Notes under the pieces: generated by a model | Told to the model about the DNA's origin: nothing | Database searches by the model: none | The model's input: the letters and a program-made list of their open reading frames with translations, nothing else | Assembly (NCBI GenBank): GCA_964564415.1 | Contig: CAZMAV010000002.1 | Coordinates: 304,779-368,778, forward strand | DNA: 64,000 nt | Reading direction: 5' to 3' | Source: JALEFZ01 sp964564415 | Lineage (GTDB): Bacteria > Bacteroidota > Bacteroidia > J057 | Made by a program: the position numbers and the translations under genes | Part shown: piece after piece, positions 1 through 8,203 of the stretch | Position numbering within the stretch: the stretch's first letter is position 1 | Layout of the letters: each line of letters opens with the position of its first letter

Positions 1-1
1 G

Positions 2-553
2 GTGGAAGCCTCTTTACTTCTGGGAATTGTCCATGGGGGCGCCTTTGTCATACTTGGAATCTGGACCTCTTTCAAGCCCCTGGTCAAGGATAAAAGCATG
101 GTTCCCAAATGGGGGATCAATGTAAGCCTGGCTTCGGCCTTCCTTGTGATGATAGCGGCTTGTATCAATATTACCATGCCTACCTATATAGCCCGCAACC
201 ATGTAGAGGGATTGACCCAAAAGTCTCTGCCTACTCATCTGGATAATCTCCGCTACGAAAATAAGCCTCTCATCGGCGTCAACGACTGGATCAGTTTCGA
301 AGCCAGTCCGGAAGAGGTCTACCTTTGGTTGGATAAGCGGGTGCTCTGCCTTAGTCCCGAACTTCAGCACAATGGAGGAACTACCTACCTGGACAAAGGC
401 TCTGGACGGGAGATCGATTTTTGGGAGGGGAAAAAACTTCCCCAAACCTATATGGCAGGCTCCTGTACCCTAAGTGAACCTTACCTCTACCTCCTGGTGG
501 ATCAATCCCTTGACAGCAAGTGGAAAGTTTACATCCACGTTTGGGGTGATTGA
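2..553 (+). CDS. C-terminal part of an unidentified membrane protein
   Basis: The reading frame is open at the left edge of the window, so this is probably the 3' part of a longer gene and the GTG at base 2 need not be the real start. The visible 183 residues begin with two hydrophobic segments (about residues 3-22 and 40-58), followed by a soluble tail of about 120 residues rich in Trp, Tyr and Leu and ending in VWGD. The arrangement suggests an inner-membrane protein with a C-terminal domain outside the membrane. I recognise no family. It ends about 100 bases before metG and is on the same strand, but a promoter-like box lies between them, so co-transcription is not implied. Confidence 0.6.
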   Translation: MEASLLLGIVHGGAFVILGIWTSFKPLVKDKSMVPKWGINVSLASAFLVMIAACINITMPTYIARNHVEGLTQKSLPTHLDNLRYENKPLIGVNDWISFEASPEEVYLWLDKRVLCLSPELQHNGGTTYLDKGSGREIDFWEGKKLPQTYMAGSCTLSEPYLYLLVDQSLDSKWKVYIHVWGD

Positions 554-558
554 CCTTG

Positions 559-566
559 TATCTTTG
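559..566 (+). promoter_or_regulatory. Bacteroidota -7 box upstream of metG
   Basis: TATCTTTG is an exact match to the Bacteroidota -7 consensus TAnnTTTG and lies 93 bases before the metG start. A TTTG at 540-543 could serve as the -33 element, but the spacing (15 bases) is shorter than usual. Confidence 0.4.
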
Positions 567-659
567 ATCTTCTTTTTTGGGCCTAGGGAAAACTATTTCC
601 GGGGGTTTCTCTTTTTTCCCTGAATTTCCCCAACTTACCAGTCTAAAGATCCATAAAAG

Positions 660-2735
660 ATGACGCCAAAACGCTATACCATCACTTCTGCCCTTCCCTA
701 CGCCAATGGTCCCCTACATATCGGGCATCTGGCAGGGGCCTATCTCTCCGCTGACCTCTATGTCCGCTACCTGAGGCTGAGGGAAAGAGAGGTCATCTAC
801 ATCTGCGGAAGCGATGAGCATGGAGCCGCGATCACCCTAAGGGCCAAAAAAGAAGGGGTCTCCCCCCAGTCCATCATCGACCGCTACCACAGACAGATCA
901 AGGATTCCTTTGAAAAGTTTGGGATTAGCTTCGACTATTACCACCGTACCTCCACTTCCCTCCACCATGAGACCTCTCAGGGCTTCTTCACAGTATTGAA
1001 TGACAAGGGAGAATTTGTGGAAAAAACCATTGAGCAGTATTATGACGAGGATTATCAGCAATTCCTCGCCGACCGATACATTACCGGAGAGTGCCCCAAT
1101 TGCCACTATGGTTCAGCTTATGGGGATCAATGTGAAAATTGTGGAATCTCCCTTTCTCCCACCGAATTGATCAATCCTGTTTCTACCCTCAGCGGCAAGG
1201 CTCCTGTACTCAGGGAGACGACCCATTGGTACCTGCCCCTGGATAAATACCAGCCTTGGTTGGAAGAATGGCTGCTTGAAGGGAAAAAAGGAAGCTGGAA
1301 AAATAACGTCTATGGCCAATGTGCCTCCTGGCTCAAGTCAGGGCTGCAGCCCCGCTCCATGACCCGCGACCTGGACTGGGGAGTGGATGTTCCCCTGGAA
1401 AGGGCAAAAGGCAAGAAGCTCTACGTCTGGATGGATGCCCCTATCGGTTATATTTCATCTACCAAGCAGTGGGCAAAGGAAAATGGCAAAGACTGGGAAC
1501 TCTACTGGAAAGAGCAGGAAAAGGAAGAAGACAATGCGCGTCTGATACACTTTATTGGCAAGGATAATATTGTCTTTCACTGCATCATCTTTCCGGCTAT
1601 CCTCCATGCACATGGGTCTTACATCCTGCCTGAGAATGTACCTGCCAACGAATTTCTCAACCTGGAGGGCAGCAAAATGTCCACCTCGCGCAACTACGCC
1701 GTGTGGCTTCATGAGTACCTGGAAGATTTTCCTGGCAAGGAAGATGTCCTCCGTTATGTGCTCTGCTCCATCATGCCTGAAAACAAGGACGCAGACTTTA
1801 CTTGGAAGGATTTCCAGGCTCGCAACAACAACGAACTGGCGGCCATCCTCGGCAACTTTGTCAACAGGGTGGTCGTGCTGACCAATAAATACTTTGAGGG
1901 TGAAGTACCTGAAATGGGCCAGCCCCCCGCCTCTGCCGTCAATGCCTACAAGGAGGTACAGGGCCATATCTCAAAAATGGAGGAGGCTCTGGAAAACTTT
2001 AGATTTCGAGATGCCCAAGCAGAATTCATGAACATGGCACGTGTAGGCAACAAATACCTTACCGATGAAGAGCCTTGGAAAAAGTGGAAGAATGACCCAG
2101 AAGCAGTCAAACCTATTCTTTGGTCCTGCCTGGAAATGATCGCAGCCATAGGGATCGCAGCCAAGATTTTCCTACCCAAAACGGCTGATAAGATTTTTGA
2201 CCTCCTGGAGGTAAATGGGGAGAAACTCAATTGGGAAAACCTTGCCGGGCGAGGGGATCAGTTGCTGGTTCCTCCGGGGCACAAGATCAAGACGGGCAAA
2301 AAAATTCCCGTACTTTTTGAGCAGATTCCCGATGAGGTGATACAGGTCCAATTAGATAAACTGGCCCAGGCAGGTAAGTCGGACCATGTAAATTTACCTG
2401 AATTAAAGGAGGAGATCAGCTTTGACGACTTTCAAAAGATGGACATTCGCATTGGAACCATCCTCGAAGCTGAAAAGGTCAAAAAGACCAAGAAACTGTT
2501 AAAGTTCAAGGTGGATACAGGGATTGACCAGCGGACCATCGTATCTGGTGTGGCCGAATATTTCAAACCGGAGGATCTGGTTGGAAAGCAAGTAACGGTC
2601 CTGGTTAATCTTGCTCCTCGCAAAATAAGGGACATTGAATCTGAGGGCATGATTCTCTTTGCTGAGGATCCGGAGGGAGTCCTGCATCGCTTGCACCCGG
2701 CGGAGGAAATTGATCCTGGTTCAACCGTGAATTGA
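660..2735 (+). CDS. metG: Methionyl-tRNA synthetase
   Basis: Charges tRNA-Met with methionine in the cytoplasm. The class I signature HIGH is at residues 20-23 and the KMSKS loop appears as KMSTS at 339-343. A knuckle with Cys145, Cys148, Cys158 and Cys161 is the zinc-binding insert of the long MetG type. The last ~105 residues (from about 585, FDDFQKMDIRIGTI) form the EMAPII-like tRNA-binding domain that dimerises many bacterial MetG proteins. At 691 residues the length is normal for a MetG with this tail. The gene stops one base before the end of the convergently transcribed thioesterase gene. Confidence 0.97.
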   Translation: MTPKRYTITSALPYANGPLHIGHLAGAYLSADLYVRYLRLREREVIYICGSDEHGAAITLRAKKEGVSPQSIIDRYHRQIKDSFEKFGISFDYYHRTSTSLHHETSQGFFTVLNDKGEFVEKTIEQYYDEDYQQFLADRYITGECPNCHYGSAYGDQCENCGISLSPTELINPVSTLSGKAPVLRETTHWYLPLDKYQPWLEEWLLEGKKGSWKNNVYGQCASWLKSGLQPRSMTRDLDWGVDVPLERAKGKKLYVWMDAPIGYISSTKQWAKENGKDWELYWKEQEKEEDNARLIHFIGKDNIVFHCIIFPAILHAHGSYILPENVPANEFLNLEGSKMSTSRNYAVWLHEYLEDFPGKEDVLRYVLCSIMPENKDADFTWKDFQARNNNELAAILGNFVNRVVVLTNKYFEGEVPEMGQPPASAVNAYKEVQGHISKMEEALENFRFRDAQAEFMNMARVGNKYLTDEEPWKKWKNDPEAVKPILWSCLEMIAAIGIAAKIFLPKTADKIFDLLEVNGEKLNWENLAGRGDQLLVPPGHKIKTGKKIPVLFEQIPDEVIQVQLDKLAQAGKSDHVNLPELKEEISFDDFQKMDIRIGTILEAEKVKKTKKLLKFKVDTGIDQRTIVSGVAEYFKPEDLVGKQVTVLVNLAPRKIRDIESEGMILFAEDPEGVLHRLHPAEEIDPGSTVN

Positions 2736-2736
2736 T

Positions 2737-3486
2737 CTATGATGGATTATTTTTCCATTGGGATCGGGCGAGGGCGACTACTTTGTCATCGGACTTTCGC
2801 CTGAGGTCATGAGAAATAACTCCTTCCTCTTCTTGCTGGTAGGTTGAAAGTACCTCCTGCCCTGAGCGCAATTCTGATCTGAATTGTACTTCGATGTTTG
2901 TCAGTTCGTGGGCATTCAGCCAGTCGGCTCCCAGGGCTTCCAAGGCCCAGAGGAAGTACATGGTATTGGCGACGTGGCCATTGGCGTCCAACTCATGCCA
3001 TCTGACGGGAAAGGCCTGTGATGGGTTTGTACCAGCCAGGGGGCGCAGTTTTTCAGAAGCCCTGGGCAGGGGATGGCAGCCCTCGGGAACTTGGAGGAGA
3101 GGAATGATAAAGTCCCTGATTTGTGTCATTTTACGGGTGTGGAGGTCCATGACCAGCCAGGTTGAGGATGCCTGAGCTACCAGTTGGCCGGCGGGGTCGT
3201 AAGCCCTGTAGTCTCTGTAGACAAAGGAACGCTCAAAGCCGGAGGGCCAAGATTCGACGCTTAGTTTTTCATCGTGGCCCGGATAGCGGAAGACCTCCAG
3301 GCGGTACTTGATCATGGCCCAGGTAATGCCTTGTTTGTGGAGGTCGTAGACCGAAGCCCCTAGCACTGCGCTATTTTCCCAGGCAGCGATGTGCATCAGG
3401 TCGATGAGGGAAGGAATGGTCAGCCTCCGGAGAGGGTCTACCTGAAAAGGAAAAATCTGATGGATTTGACGGGTGACCACAGCCAT
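2737..3486 (-). CDS. Acyl-ACP thioesterase
   Basis: Predicted to release free fatty acids from acyl carrier protein. At 249 residues it has the double hot-dog layout of the bacterial/plant FAT family: an N-terminal hot dog (FPFQVDPLRRLTIPSL, then a helix with AAWENSAVLG) and a C-terminal hot dog. The second carries the catalytic-type motif DANGHVAN at 167-174, with Asp167, Asn169, His171 and Asn174. It is convergent with metG, one base apart, and has the IS1-like remnant just upstream of its start. The family assignment is firm; chain-length preference cannot be read from the sequence. Confidence 0.9.
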   Translation of the reverse strand: MAVVTRQIHQIFPFQVDPLRRLTIPSLIDLMHIAAWENSAVLGASVYDLHKQGITWAMIKYRLEVFRYPGHDEKLSVESWPSGFERSFVYRDYRAYDPAGQLVAQASSTWLVMDLHTRKMTQIRDFIIPLLQVPEGCHPLPRASEKLRPLAGTNPSQAFPVRWHELDANGHVANTMYFLWALEALGADWLNAHELTNIEVQFRSELRSGQEVLSTYQQEEEGVISHDLRRKSDDKVVALARSQWKNNPS

Positions 3487-3510
3487 GGAAAAATTAGAAA
3501 TAATTGATGG

Positions 3511-4041
3511 TTATGTAACTTTTTGGTAGTGTCCGAATTGTAAGGATGGACTTCTTGTCAAATGGTAATGGGTGATGAAATAGCCAATGGCATTGATGTG
3601 GTTTTCAAGCTTTTTGGAGAAAGCCAGGTTCTTTCTGACCAATCTTGAGCACCTCTGTCTCAGGGTGTTGTTAAACCCTTCGACATGATTGGTTTGTCCC
3701 TCGTACCTAGACTTGGTGTGCCTATCAGGTGGAAAGACTGCCTCATAGGCTTCCCAATTATCGGTATAAAAATAGGCTTTATTTCTGATCCATTCTACCA
3801 TAATCCCCAAGCACCTTCTTCTGATCTGGAACCTATCCAAAAGCCTACAAATTCCTCGCAAAGAGATGCGCTCAAGCAGCAATTTCTTTGCCGTCGATTC
3901 CAAATCTAACGTTTTTGCTTTAGTCGGCTGGACGAACTGCCGCTTACAGTATTTACATTTGTGGTTCTGTTTTCCATAGTAGGTAAAGCCATCTTTGACT
4001 ACCATTGAAGAGGAGCATTGAGGGCATGATTTAGTTCGCAT
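3511..4041 (-). pseudogene. IS1-family transposase, internally deleted
   Basis: The frame of 176 residues starts with an InsA-like zinc ribbon (two Cys pairs, CPQC and CKYC, within residues 7-33) and a helix-turn-helix region (SLRGICRLLDRF). It then jumps to the DDE C-terminal part: TDNWEAYEAV with the second catalytic Asp, and NHVEGFNNTLRQR with the Glu. The strand that carries the first Asp (normally a VDELWSF-like motif followed by WxWxALDRKT) is missing. The protein is shorter than the ~230 residues typical of single-frame IS1 transposases, so it should be catalytically dead. The last residues and stop codon lie outside the left inverted repeat, in flanking DNA. Confidence 0.8.
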
Positions 4042-4115
4042 TTTATCATATAAGCCCTCGATGCTTAATTTTTCAAATCTCCCACAAAAGCCATCCTTAC
4101 TTTTAGGACACTACC
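3525..4115 (-). mobile_element. IS1-family-like element, internally deleted copy 1
   Basis: A 591-bp element bounded by imperfect 25-bp inverted repeats, left 3525-3549 (starting GGTAGTGTCC) and right 4091-4115 (same start when read inward). They match at most positions, including the outer ten bases and the inner TAAGGATGG. The single transposase frame inside lacks the central part normal for IS1-family proteins. No 8-9 bp target duplication is visible at the ends. A second, truncated copy sharing the same internal deletion lies at 16986-17486, so this is probably a non-autonomous derivative. Confidence 0.8.
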
Positions 4116-4523
4116 CCCTTATCTTTTCTTCAATAAACTGACCAAATGCCCAACTGACAATTTGGGTTAATTATTTATCCTAAATATATGCTTTTTATTT
4201 ATATGAATCGGTCATAACTATCTTAGATCATGTTTGAATGAAAAACTAGGCCCATCTGTTCAAAATGATATTCATAAAATAGATTTACACAAAGGTCTTC
4301 GAAGAGAGGGTGGTTTTCTCGAAATCTCTTGATAATCTTCTAAAGAAATTCAATCACCCGAAAGAACACTCCCCGGGCGTGTTTTTCTGAAAGTTTATCA
4401 GACGAAGGCACTAACCTAAATGTTGGAAAAATGTACGTAGAAAAGATCTTGAACCCGATACACAGGACAATGGTTGACGTTCTAAAACTGATTTTTGAGT
4501 ATAACGGATCGAAGGAGTAGAAT
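4116..4523. other. AT-rich intergenic stretch without a gene
   Basis: About 410 bases between the IS1-like element and the terminator of the candidate small RNA. I see no ORF with coding character on either strand. There is a weak GC-rich hairpin near 4368-4388 (AACAC, loop, GTGTT, then a short T run), possibly a terminator. Nothing else can be supported. Confidence 0.4.
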
Positions 4524-4554
4524 AAAAAAAGCCAGCACCCGCTACGGTACTGGC
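4524..4554 (-). terminator. Intrinsic terminator of the small RNA
   Basis: Read on the minus strand, a hairpin (GCCAG-ACC arm paired with GGT-CTGGC arm, 4531-4554) is followed directly by seven T (4530-4524). Confidence 0.75.
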
Positions 4555-4643
4555 CTATTTCCTAAGTTAGCTTGTATTTCTTATACAGTATCCGTGGGGG
4601 ATACATTCACCTTTAAGCCAACGAAGGTACCACACAGGTGCGA

Positions 4644-4703
4644 TTAAAACTTCGCAGCGTTAATGGTGATGAAATTGACAAACTGGAAACTAAGTCGATT
4701 CAT
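4644..4703 (-). CDS. 19-residue peptide behind a near-perfect Shine-Dalgarno
   Basis: ATG at 4703-4701 is preceded, five bases away, by AGAAAGGAGGT (within 4704-4718), which is complementary to the conserved 3' end of 16S rRNA over about 11 bases. Bacteroidota genes seldom carry such a sequence. The ORF encodes MNRLSFQFVNFITINAAKF and ends in TAA at 4646-4644. The peptide is short, basic at the start and hydrophobic in the middle, like a leader peptide or a small membrane-seeking peptide. It lies inside the candidate RNA at 4524-4799. No downstream gene in the same unit explains it as a classical attenuator. Function unknown. Confidence 0.45.
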   Translation of the reverse strand: MNRLSFQFVNFITINAAKF

Positions 4704-4805
4704 GATTACCTCCTTTCTTATTGGTGAAACATCCCAACAGGCCTCGCACGGCACTACCCGTAACTACTCTTCCTGTGGTCGATGGCCGAGTGCCATCTCG
4801 CAATA

Positions 4806-4835
4806 CGAAGGTAAGGCTTTTCCAGGAGTTTGCAA
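4806..4835 (-). promoter_or_regulatory. Promoter of the candidate small RNA
   Basis: On the minus strand, TTG (4835-4833) is followed after 19 bases by TACCTTCG (4813-4806), which is one base off the Bacteroidota -7 consensus TAnnTTTG. The spacing fits the -33/-7 promoter type and places the start near 4799. It lies about 60 bases after the gcvT stop codon, so the RNA has its own promoter. Confidence 0.5.
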
Positions 4836-4893
4836 GGAGAAAATAGGGAAAATTTAATACCTTAATTCACCGCAAAAAGAGCTGTAACCTCTA

Positions 4894-5982
4894 TCACTTT
4901 TTGATAAAGGGAGTTTTGACGACCTCTGCTTTCACAGCCTTGCCACGAATCATAATATCCAATTCGGTACCGGCCTCGCGGTATTCCACCGGTACATATC
5001 CCAGCCCGATGCCCTCGTTCAGGACAGGGCTCATGGTTCCGGAAGTGATATGGCCGACGACCTCCCCATCCTTTGCGATTTCGTAACCCGCACGGGGTAT
5101 GCCTCTTTCCTTCATCTTGAAGCCTACGCTCCGGCGCTTTATGCCTTCTTCCTTGAGCTTGCTAATGGATTCAGAACCATTAAAAGGGCCTTTTTTGAGT
5201 TTGGTGATCCAGCCCAAACCAGCTTCTAAGGGTGAGGTCTCATCGTTGATGTCATTGCCGTAGAGCATGTAGCCCATTTCCAGGCGAAGGGTATCTCTGG
5301 CGCCCAGCCCACAGAGTTCTATGTCGTACTCTTTACCAGCTTCCAATACGTCATCCCAGATGCGTGCTGCATGCTCATTGTACAAAAAGAGTTCGAAGGT
5401 ACGCTCACCCGTATATCCTGTGGTGGCAATCAGAGATTTCTCCGCACCATTAAAGGTTCCCTTCCAACAATGGTAGGTTCCAAGGGTGGACAGGTCAAAG
5501 TCGGTAAGTTTTTGTAAGGTCGCCTCGGCATTTGGTCCGGCCACAGCGATGAGGGAAGTCCTTTCGGAGACGTCGATCATTTCGGCTCCTATGCCTTCAT
5601 TAGAGGCTTCTATCCACTTCCAGTCCTTTTCGATGTTGGCGGCATTGGCCACGATCATGTACTGATCTTCCCTTATGTGGTAAACGATGATATCATCGAC
5701 AATGCCTCCTTCGTGGTTGGGCATACAGGAATAATGAGCCCTGCCTTCAAGAAGCTTGGAGGCATCGTTAGAAGAGACTTTCTGGATCAGGTCCAGGGCT
5801 TTGGGACCGCGAAGGATAAATTCTCCCATATGGGAGACGTCGAAGATGCCGACGGAATTCCTTACGGCGAGGTGCTCCTGTTTGTCTGAACTGTAGCGCA
5901 CAGGCATGTCATAGCCGGCAAAGGGAATCATCCGGGCTCCGGCAGCTTTATGATGGGGATGTAAAACAGTGGTTTTAGCCAT
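4894..5982 (-). CDS. gcvT: Glycine cleavage T protein half (GcvT)
   Basis: From the internal ATG at 5982, 362 residues match aminomethyltransferase, which passes the methylene group from the H-protein lipoyl arm to tetrahydrofolate. The usual length is about 365. Landmarks are MIPFAGYDMPVRY near the N-terminus, GIFDVSHMGEF with the catalytic-region Asp, GYTGERTFELF, and GARDTLRLEMGYMLYG. The ATG is preceded by an A-rich stretch typical of Bacteroidota starts, so it can serve as an independent start even if the frame is joined to fumC. No other glycine cleavage genes lie in the window. Confidence 0.9.
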   Translation of the reverse strand: MAKTTVLHPHHKAAGARMIPFAGYDMPVRYSSDKQEHLAVRNSVGIFDVSHMGEFILRGPKALDLIQKVSSNDASKLLEGRAHYSCMPNHEGGIVDDIIVYHIREDQYMIVANAANIEKDWKWIEASNEGIGAEMIDVSERTSLIAVAGPNAEATLQKLTDFDLSTLGTYHCWKGTFNGAEKSLIATTGYTGERTFELFLYNEHAARIWDDVLEAGKEYDIELCGLGARDTLRLEMGYMLYGNDINDETSPLEAGLGWITKLKKGPFNGSESISKLKEEGIKRRSVGFKMKERGIPRAGYEIAKDGEVVGHITSGTMSPVLNEGIGLGYVPVEYREAGTELDIMIRGKAVKAEVVKTPFIKK

Positions 5983-7458
5983 TTTTTGAGGAAAATTGAA
6001 AGGGGGTTGAAGCGACAACTCCCTTAGGCTTTGGGTATTCAGATTAAAATTAGAAAAAAATCGAGCTTTTAATTTGCCTACCATCTGAGCGGGGACGACG
6101 ATCTTGTCAAACTCTTCTTCCGTTAAAAGTCCGAGTTTGAGGGCTGTATCCTTAAGGGTAGCTCCCTCTTCGTAGGCGGTTTTGGCGATCTTGGCGGCCT
6201 TGTCGTAGCCGATGTGGGTATTCAAGGCGGTCACCAGCATGAGGGAATTGTTGAGATGAGCTTCAATCCGGGGCTGGTTAGGCTCGATGCCCACGGCCAG
6301 GTTATCATTAAAGGACTCGCAACCATCTGCCAGCAACCTTGCCGACATGAGGACATTGTAGATCATGACCGGTTTGAAGACATTCAACTGAAAATGCCCG
6401 TGGGTACCCGATACGGTCACCGCAGCATCATTGCCGATCACCTGGGCACAAACCATGGTAATGGCCTCGGCTTGGGTAGGATTGACCTTGCCGGGCATGA
6501 TGGAGGAGCCGGGTTCATTGGCGGGAATATTGATTTCGCCAATGCCACAGCGGGGACCGGAGGCGAGAAGGCGGATATTGTTGGTGATATTCATGACGCT
6601 GACGGCCAAGCGCTTTAGAGCGCCAGAAACTTCCACGATGGCATCATGAGCGGAGAGGGCTTCGAATTTGTTTTTGGCGGTGATGAAAGGAAGACCCGTC
6701 AGTTCGGCGATCTTGGCGGCTACTTTTTCGGGATAGCCATCGGGGGTGTTAAGGCCCGTGCCCACGGCTGTACCTCCCAGGGCGAGTTCGCCAAGGTGCT
6801 TGAGGCTGTCTTTGACATTCTCCAAAGAGTGCTCCAGTTGAGAGGCATAGCCAGAAAACTCCTGACCCAGGGTTAGGGGGGTGGCATCCATGAGATGGGT
6901 GCGACCGATCTTGACCACATTCATGAACTCTGCAGCCTTGGAGACAAGGGTGGTATGGAGCTTTTCTACCCTCGGAATCATGTACTCCACAATGGCCTTA
7001 TAGGCGGCGATGTGCATGGCCGTAGGAAAGGTGTCGTTGGAGGACTGGGACTTGTTTACATCGTCGTTGGGGTGGATGGGGCTTTTGCTACCGATCTCGC
7101 CTCCCATGAGTTCGATGCCGCGGTTGGCGATGACCTCATTGGCATTCATGTTGGACTGGGTTCCTGAACCGGTCTGCCATACGACGAGGGGAAAGTGCTC
7201 GTCCAGTGTACCTTGGAGGATTTCATCACATACCCGGGCAATGGTATCGGCCTTTTCCTGAGGAAAATCGGTCAGCTCGGCATTGACCAGGGCAGCGGCC
7301 TTTTTGAGGTAGGCAAATCCGTAGATGACTTCCAGGGGCATCTGCTGGCCTCCGATCTTGAAGTTTTGGAGGGAACGCTGGGTTTGGGCACCCCAGTATT
7401 TATCAGCGGGAACCTGAATGTCCCCCATGGTATCCTTTTCAATGCGATATCGAGACAT
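4894..7458 (-). CDS. Fumarase class II and aminomethyltransferase in one frame
   Basis: A single uninterrupted frame of 854 codons reads through a complete class II fumarase (FumC, residues 1 to about 466) and a complete glycine-cleavage T protein (GcvT, from Met493). They are joined by about 27 residues of low-complexity linker (FSNFNLNTQSLRELS...). I know of no reason for these two enzymes, one in the TCA cycle and one in glycine cleavage, to be fused. The linker coding sequence includes a run of seven A on the plus strand (6054-6060, T7 in the gene). One extra base there would create a TAA stop right after a normal FumC C-terminus. So either this is a real fusion or a one-base error or mutation joined two adjacent genes. 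Each half looks intact. Confidence 0.6.
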   Translation of the reverse strand: MSRYRIEKDTMGDIQVPADKYWGAQTQRSLQNFKIGGQQMPLEVIYGFAYLKKAAALVNAELTDFPQEKADTIARVCDEILQGTLDEHFPLVVWQTGSGTQSNMNANEVIANRGIELMGGEIGSKSPIHPNDDVNKSQSSNDTFPTAMHIAAYKAIVEYMIPRVEKLHTTLVSKAAEFMNVVKIGRTHLMDATPLTLGQEFSGYASQLEHSLENVKDSLKHLGELALGGTAVGTGLNTPDGYPEKVAAKIAELTGLPFITAKNKFEALSAHDAIVEVSGALKRLAVSVMNITNNIRLLASGPRCGIGEINIPANEPGSSIMPGKVNPTQAEAITMVCAQVIGNDAAVTVSGTHGHFQLNVFKPVMIYNVLMSARLLADGCESFNDNLAVGIEPNQPRIEAHLNNSLMLVTALNTHIGYDKAAKIAKTAYEEGATLKDTALKLGLLTEEEFDKIVVPAQMVGKLKARFFSNFNLNTQSLRELSLQPPFNFPQKMAKTTVLHPHHKAAGARMIPFAGYDMPVRYSSDKQEHLAVRNSVGIFDVSHMGEFILRGPKALDLIQKVSSNDASKLLEGRAHYSCMPNHEGGIVDDIIVYHIREDQYMIVANAANIEKDWKWIEASNEGIGAEMIDVSERTSLIAVAGPNAEATLQKLTDFDLSTLGTYHCWKGTFNGAEKSLIATTGYTGERTFELFLYNEHAARIWDDVLEAGKEYDIELCGLGARDTLRLEMGYMLYGNDINDETSPLEAGLGWITKLKKGPFNGSESISKLKEEGIKRRSVGFKMKERGIPRAGYEIAKDGEVVGHITSGTMSPVLNEGIGLGYVPVEYREAGTELDIMIRGKAVKAEVVKTPFIKK
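6052..7458 (-). CDS. fumC: Fumarate hydratase class II half (FumC)
   Basis: The first ~466 residues are class II fumarase, which interconverts fumarate and malate in the TCA cycle as a homotetramer. Landmarks: DTMGDIQVPADKYWGAQTQRS at the N-terminus, the TGSGTQSNMNANEV loop, GRTHLMDATPLTLGQE, and the family signature GSSIMPGKVNPTQ with the catalytic-loop Ser. A normal FumC ends near KLKARFF, close to base 6060. Here the frame continues into gcvT. The left boundary given is where the protein would end if the homopolymer at 6054-6060 had one more base. Confidence 0.9.
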
Positions 7459-7635
7459 GTGCGAGTCTTTTTTGATAAATGAATGGTGAAGAAAGCATCT
7501 CTGTTGGGAGCAAATTACAATCCACTCCTGTCATTTACCAATAAAAGCTCCAGGTCTTGAAAGGCCTTTTTAGTTTTAAGTCAAATGATAAATAGAGTTG
7601 GTGAAACTCCAGTGTACCTGTAGGGATAGAAAGTT

Positions 7636-8091
7636 TTAATCCACCAATTGTATGTCCCACTCGTCTCCAAATCTGATGAATTGGAGCCACATCTCGTTTT
7701 CTTCCAGTCTTCGGATATCAAAGGAAAAGGAAAGCCGCTCCCCGCTATTGGGATCAGGCTCATCGAGGGTAATCTTGATCTGCTGGTCTTCCCGAAAAAG
7801 CTGCCAGTCGGCCATGATGATGTCCTGGGTTTCCCCGGCGATTTGAGTGGTCCAGGTCAGCCTGCCATTTTTGCTGAAGTCCATCGTGTAGATGAGGTAT
7901 TTGTTGGTCTCATTGATGGTATTTCTGCTAATGACGGAGGCTGTCCAGACGTTAGAGACCCTTTCCACGCGAGACCTGAGGCTCAAGGTGGGACCGTCGG
8001 GGTACTTTCTGCAAGAGGAAAAAAGCAGGAGACCCATGCTCAGGATGAGAAAAAGGAGGGAGGTTTGCCGGCGTAGATCAAAGGCTTTCAT
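7636..8091 (-). CDS. Putative lipoprotein of unknown function
   Basis: I chose the ATG at 8091, which gives 151 residues. It begins with a basic tip (MKAFDLRRQ), a hydrophobic core and a lipobox-like LFSSC (Cys27), as expected for a lipoprotein. An upstream ATG at 8127 would only add a poor extension. The mature part is a small beta-rich domain (TWTTQIAGETQDIIMADWQLF, LSFSFDIRRLEENEMWLQF), reminiscent of the lipocalin-like or DUF-type lipoproteins of Bacteroidota, though I cannot name the family. It lies 177 bases upstream of fumC on the same strand and is divergent from recX. Confidence 0.65.
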   Translation of the reverse strand: MKAFDLRRQTSLLFLILSMGLLLFSSCRKYPDGPTLSLRSRVERVSNVWTASVISRNTINETNKYLIYTMDFSKNGRLTWTTQIAGETQDIIMADWQLFREDQQIKITLDEPDPNSGERLSFSFDIRRLEENEMWLQFIRFGDEWDIQLVD

Positions 8092-8203
8092 ATAGAAAAT
8101 AAATTTTAATCCGAATGTACAAAACAAAAAAGAGAATGAGAGAAGCTTGTCATTTATTTGAAAAAAATGGCAGTTTTCAGCTCTGATTTTTTCAGTCCTA
8201 ATA

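Larger units (their letters stand above)
4524..4799 (-). ncRNA. Candidate small structured RNA with an SD-led mini-ORF
   Basis: A self-contained transcription unit of about 275 nt on the minus strand. It has a promoter at 4806-4835, a predicted start near 4799, and a strong intrinsic terminator at 4524-4554. The first ~90 nt can fold into stems: GATGG with CCATC, ACGG with CCGT, and CAGG with CCTG. After them comes a near-perfect Shine-Dalgarno sequence and a 19-codon ORF (4644-4703). The 3' half holds a GTATCC/GGATAC hairpin and a GGTGAA that could pair with the TTCACC just upstream of the Shine-Dalgarno. It matches no RNA family I can name (not RNase P, tmRNA or SRP RNA). The evidence is the layout, not homology. 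Confidence 0.55.

Noticed and set aside
3505..4125. Target-site duplication around IS1-like copy 1
   Set aside because: The bases flanking 3525 and 4115 are not identical over 8-9 positions.
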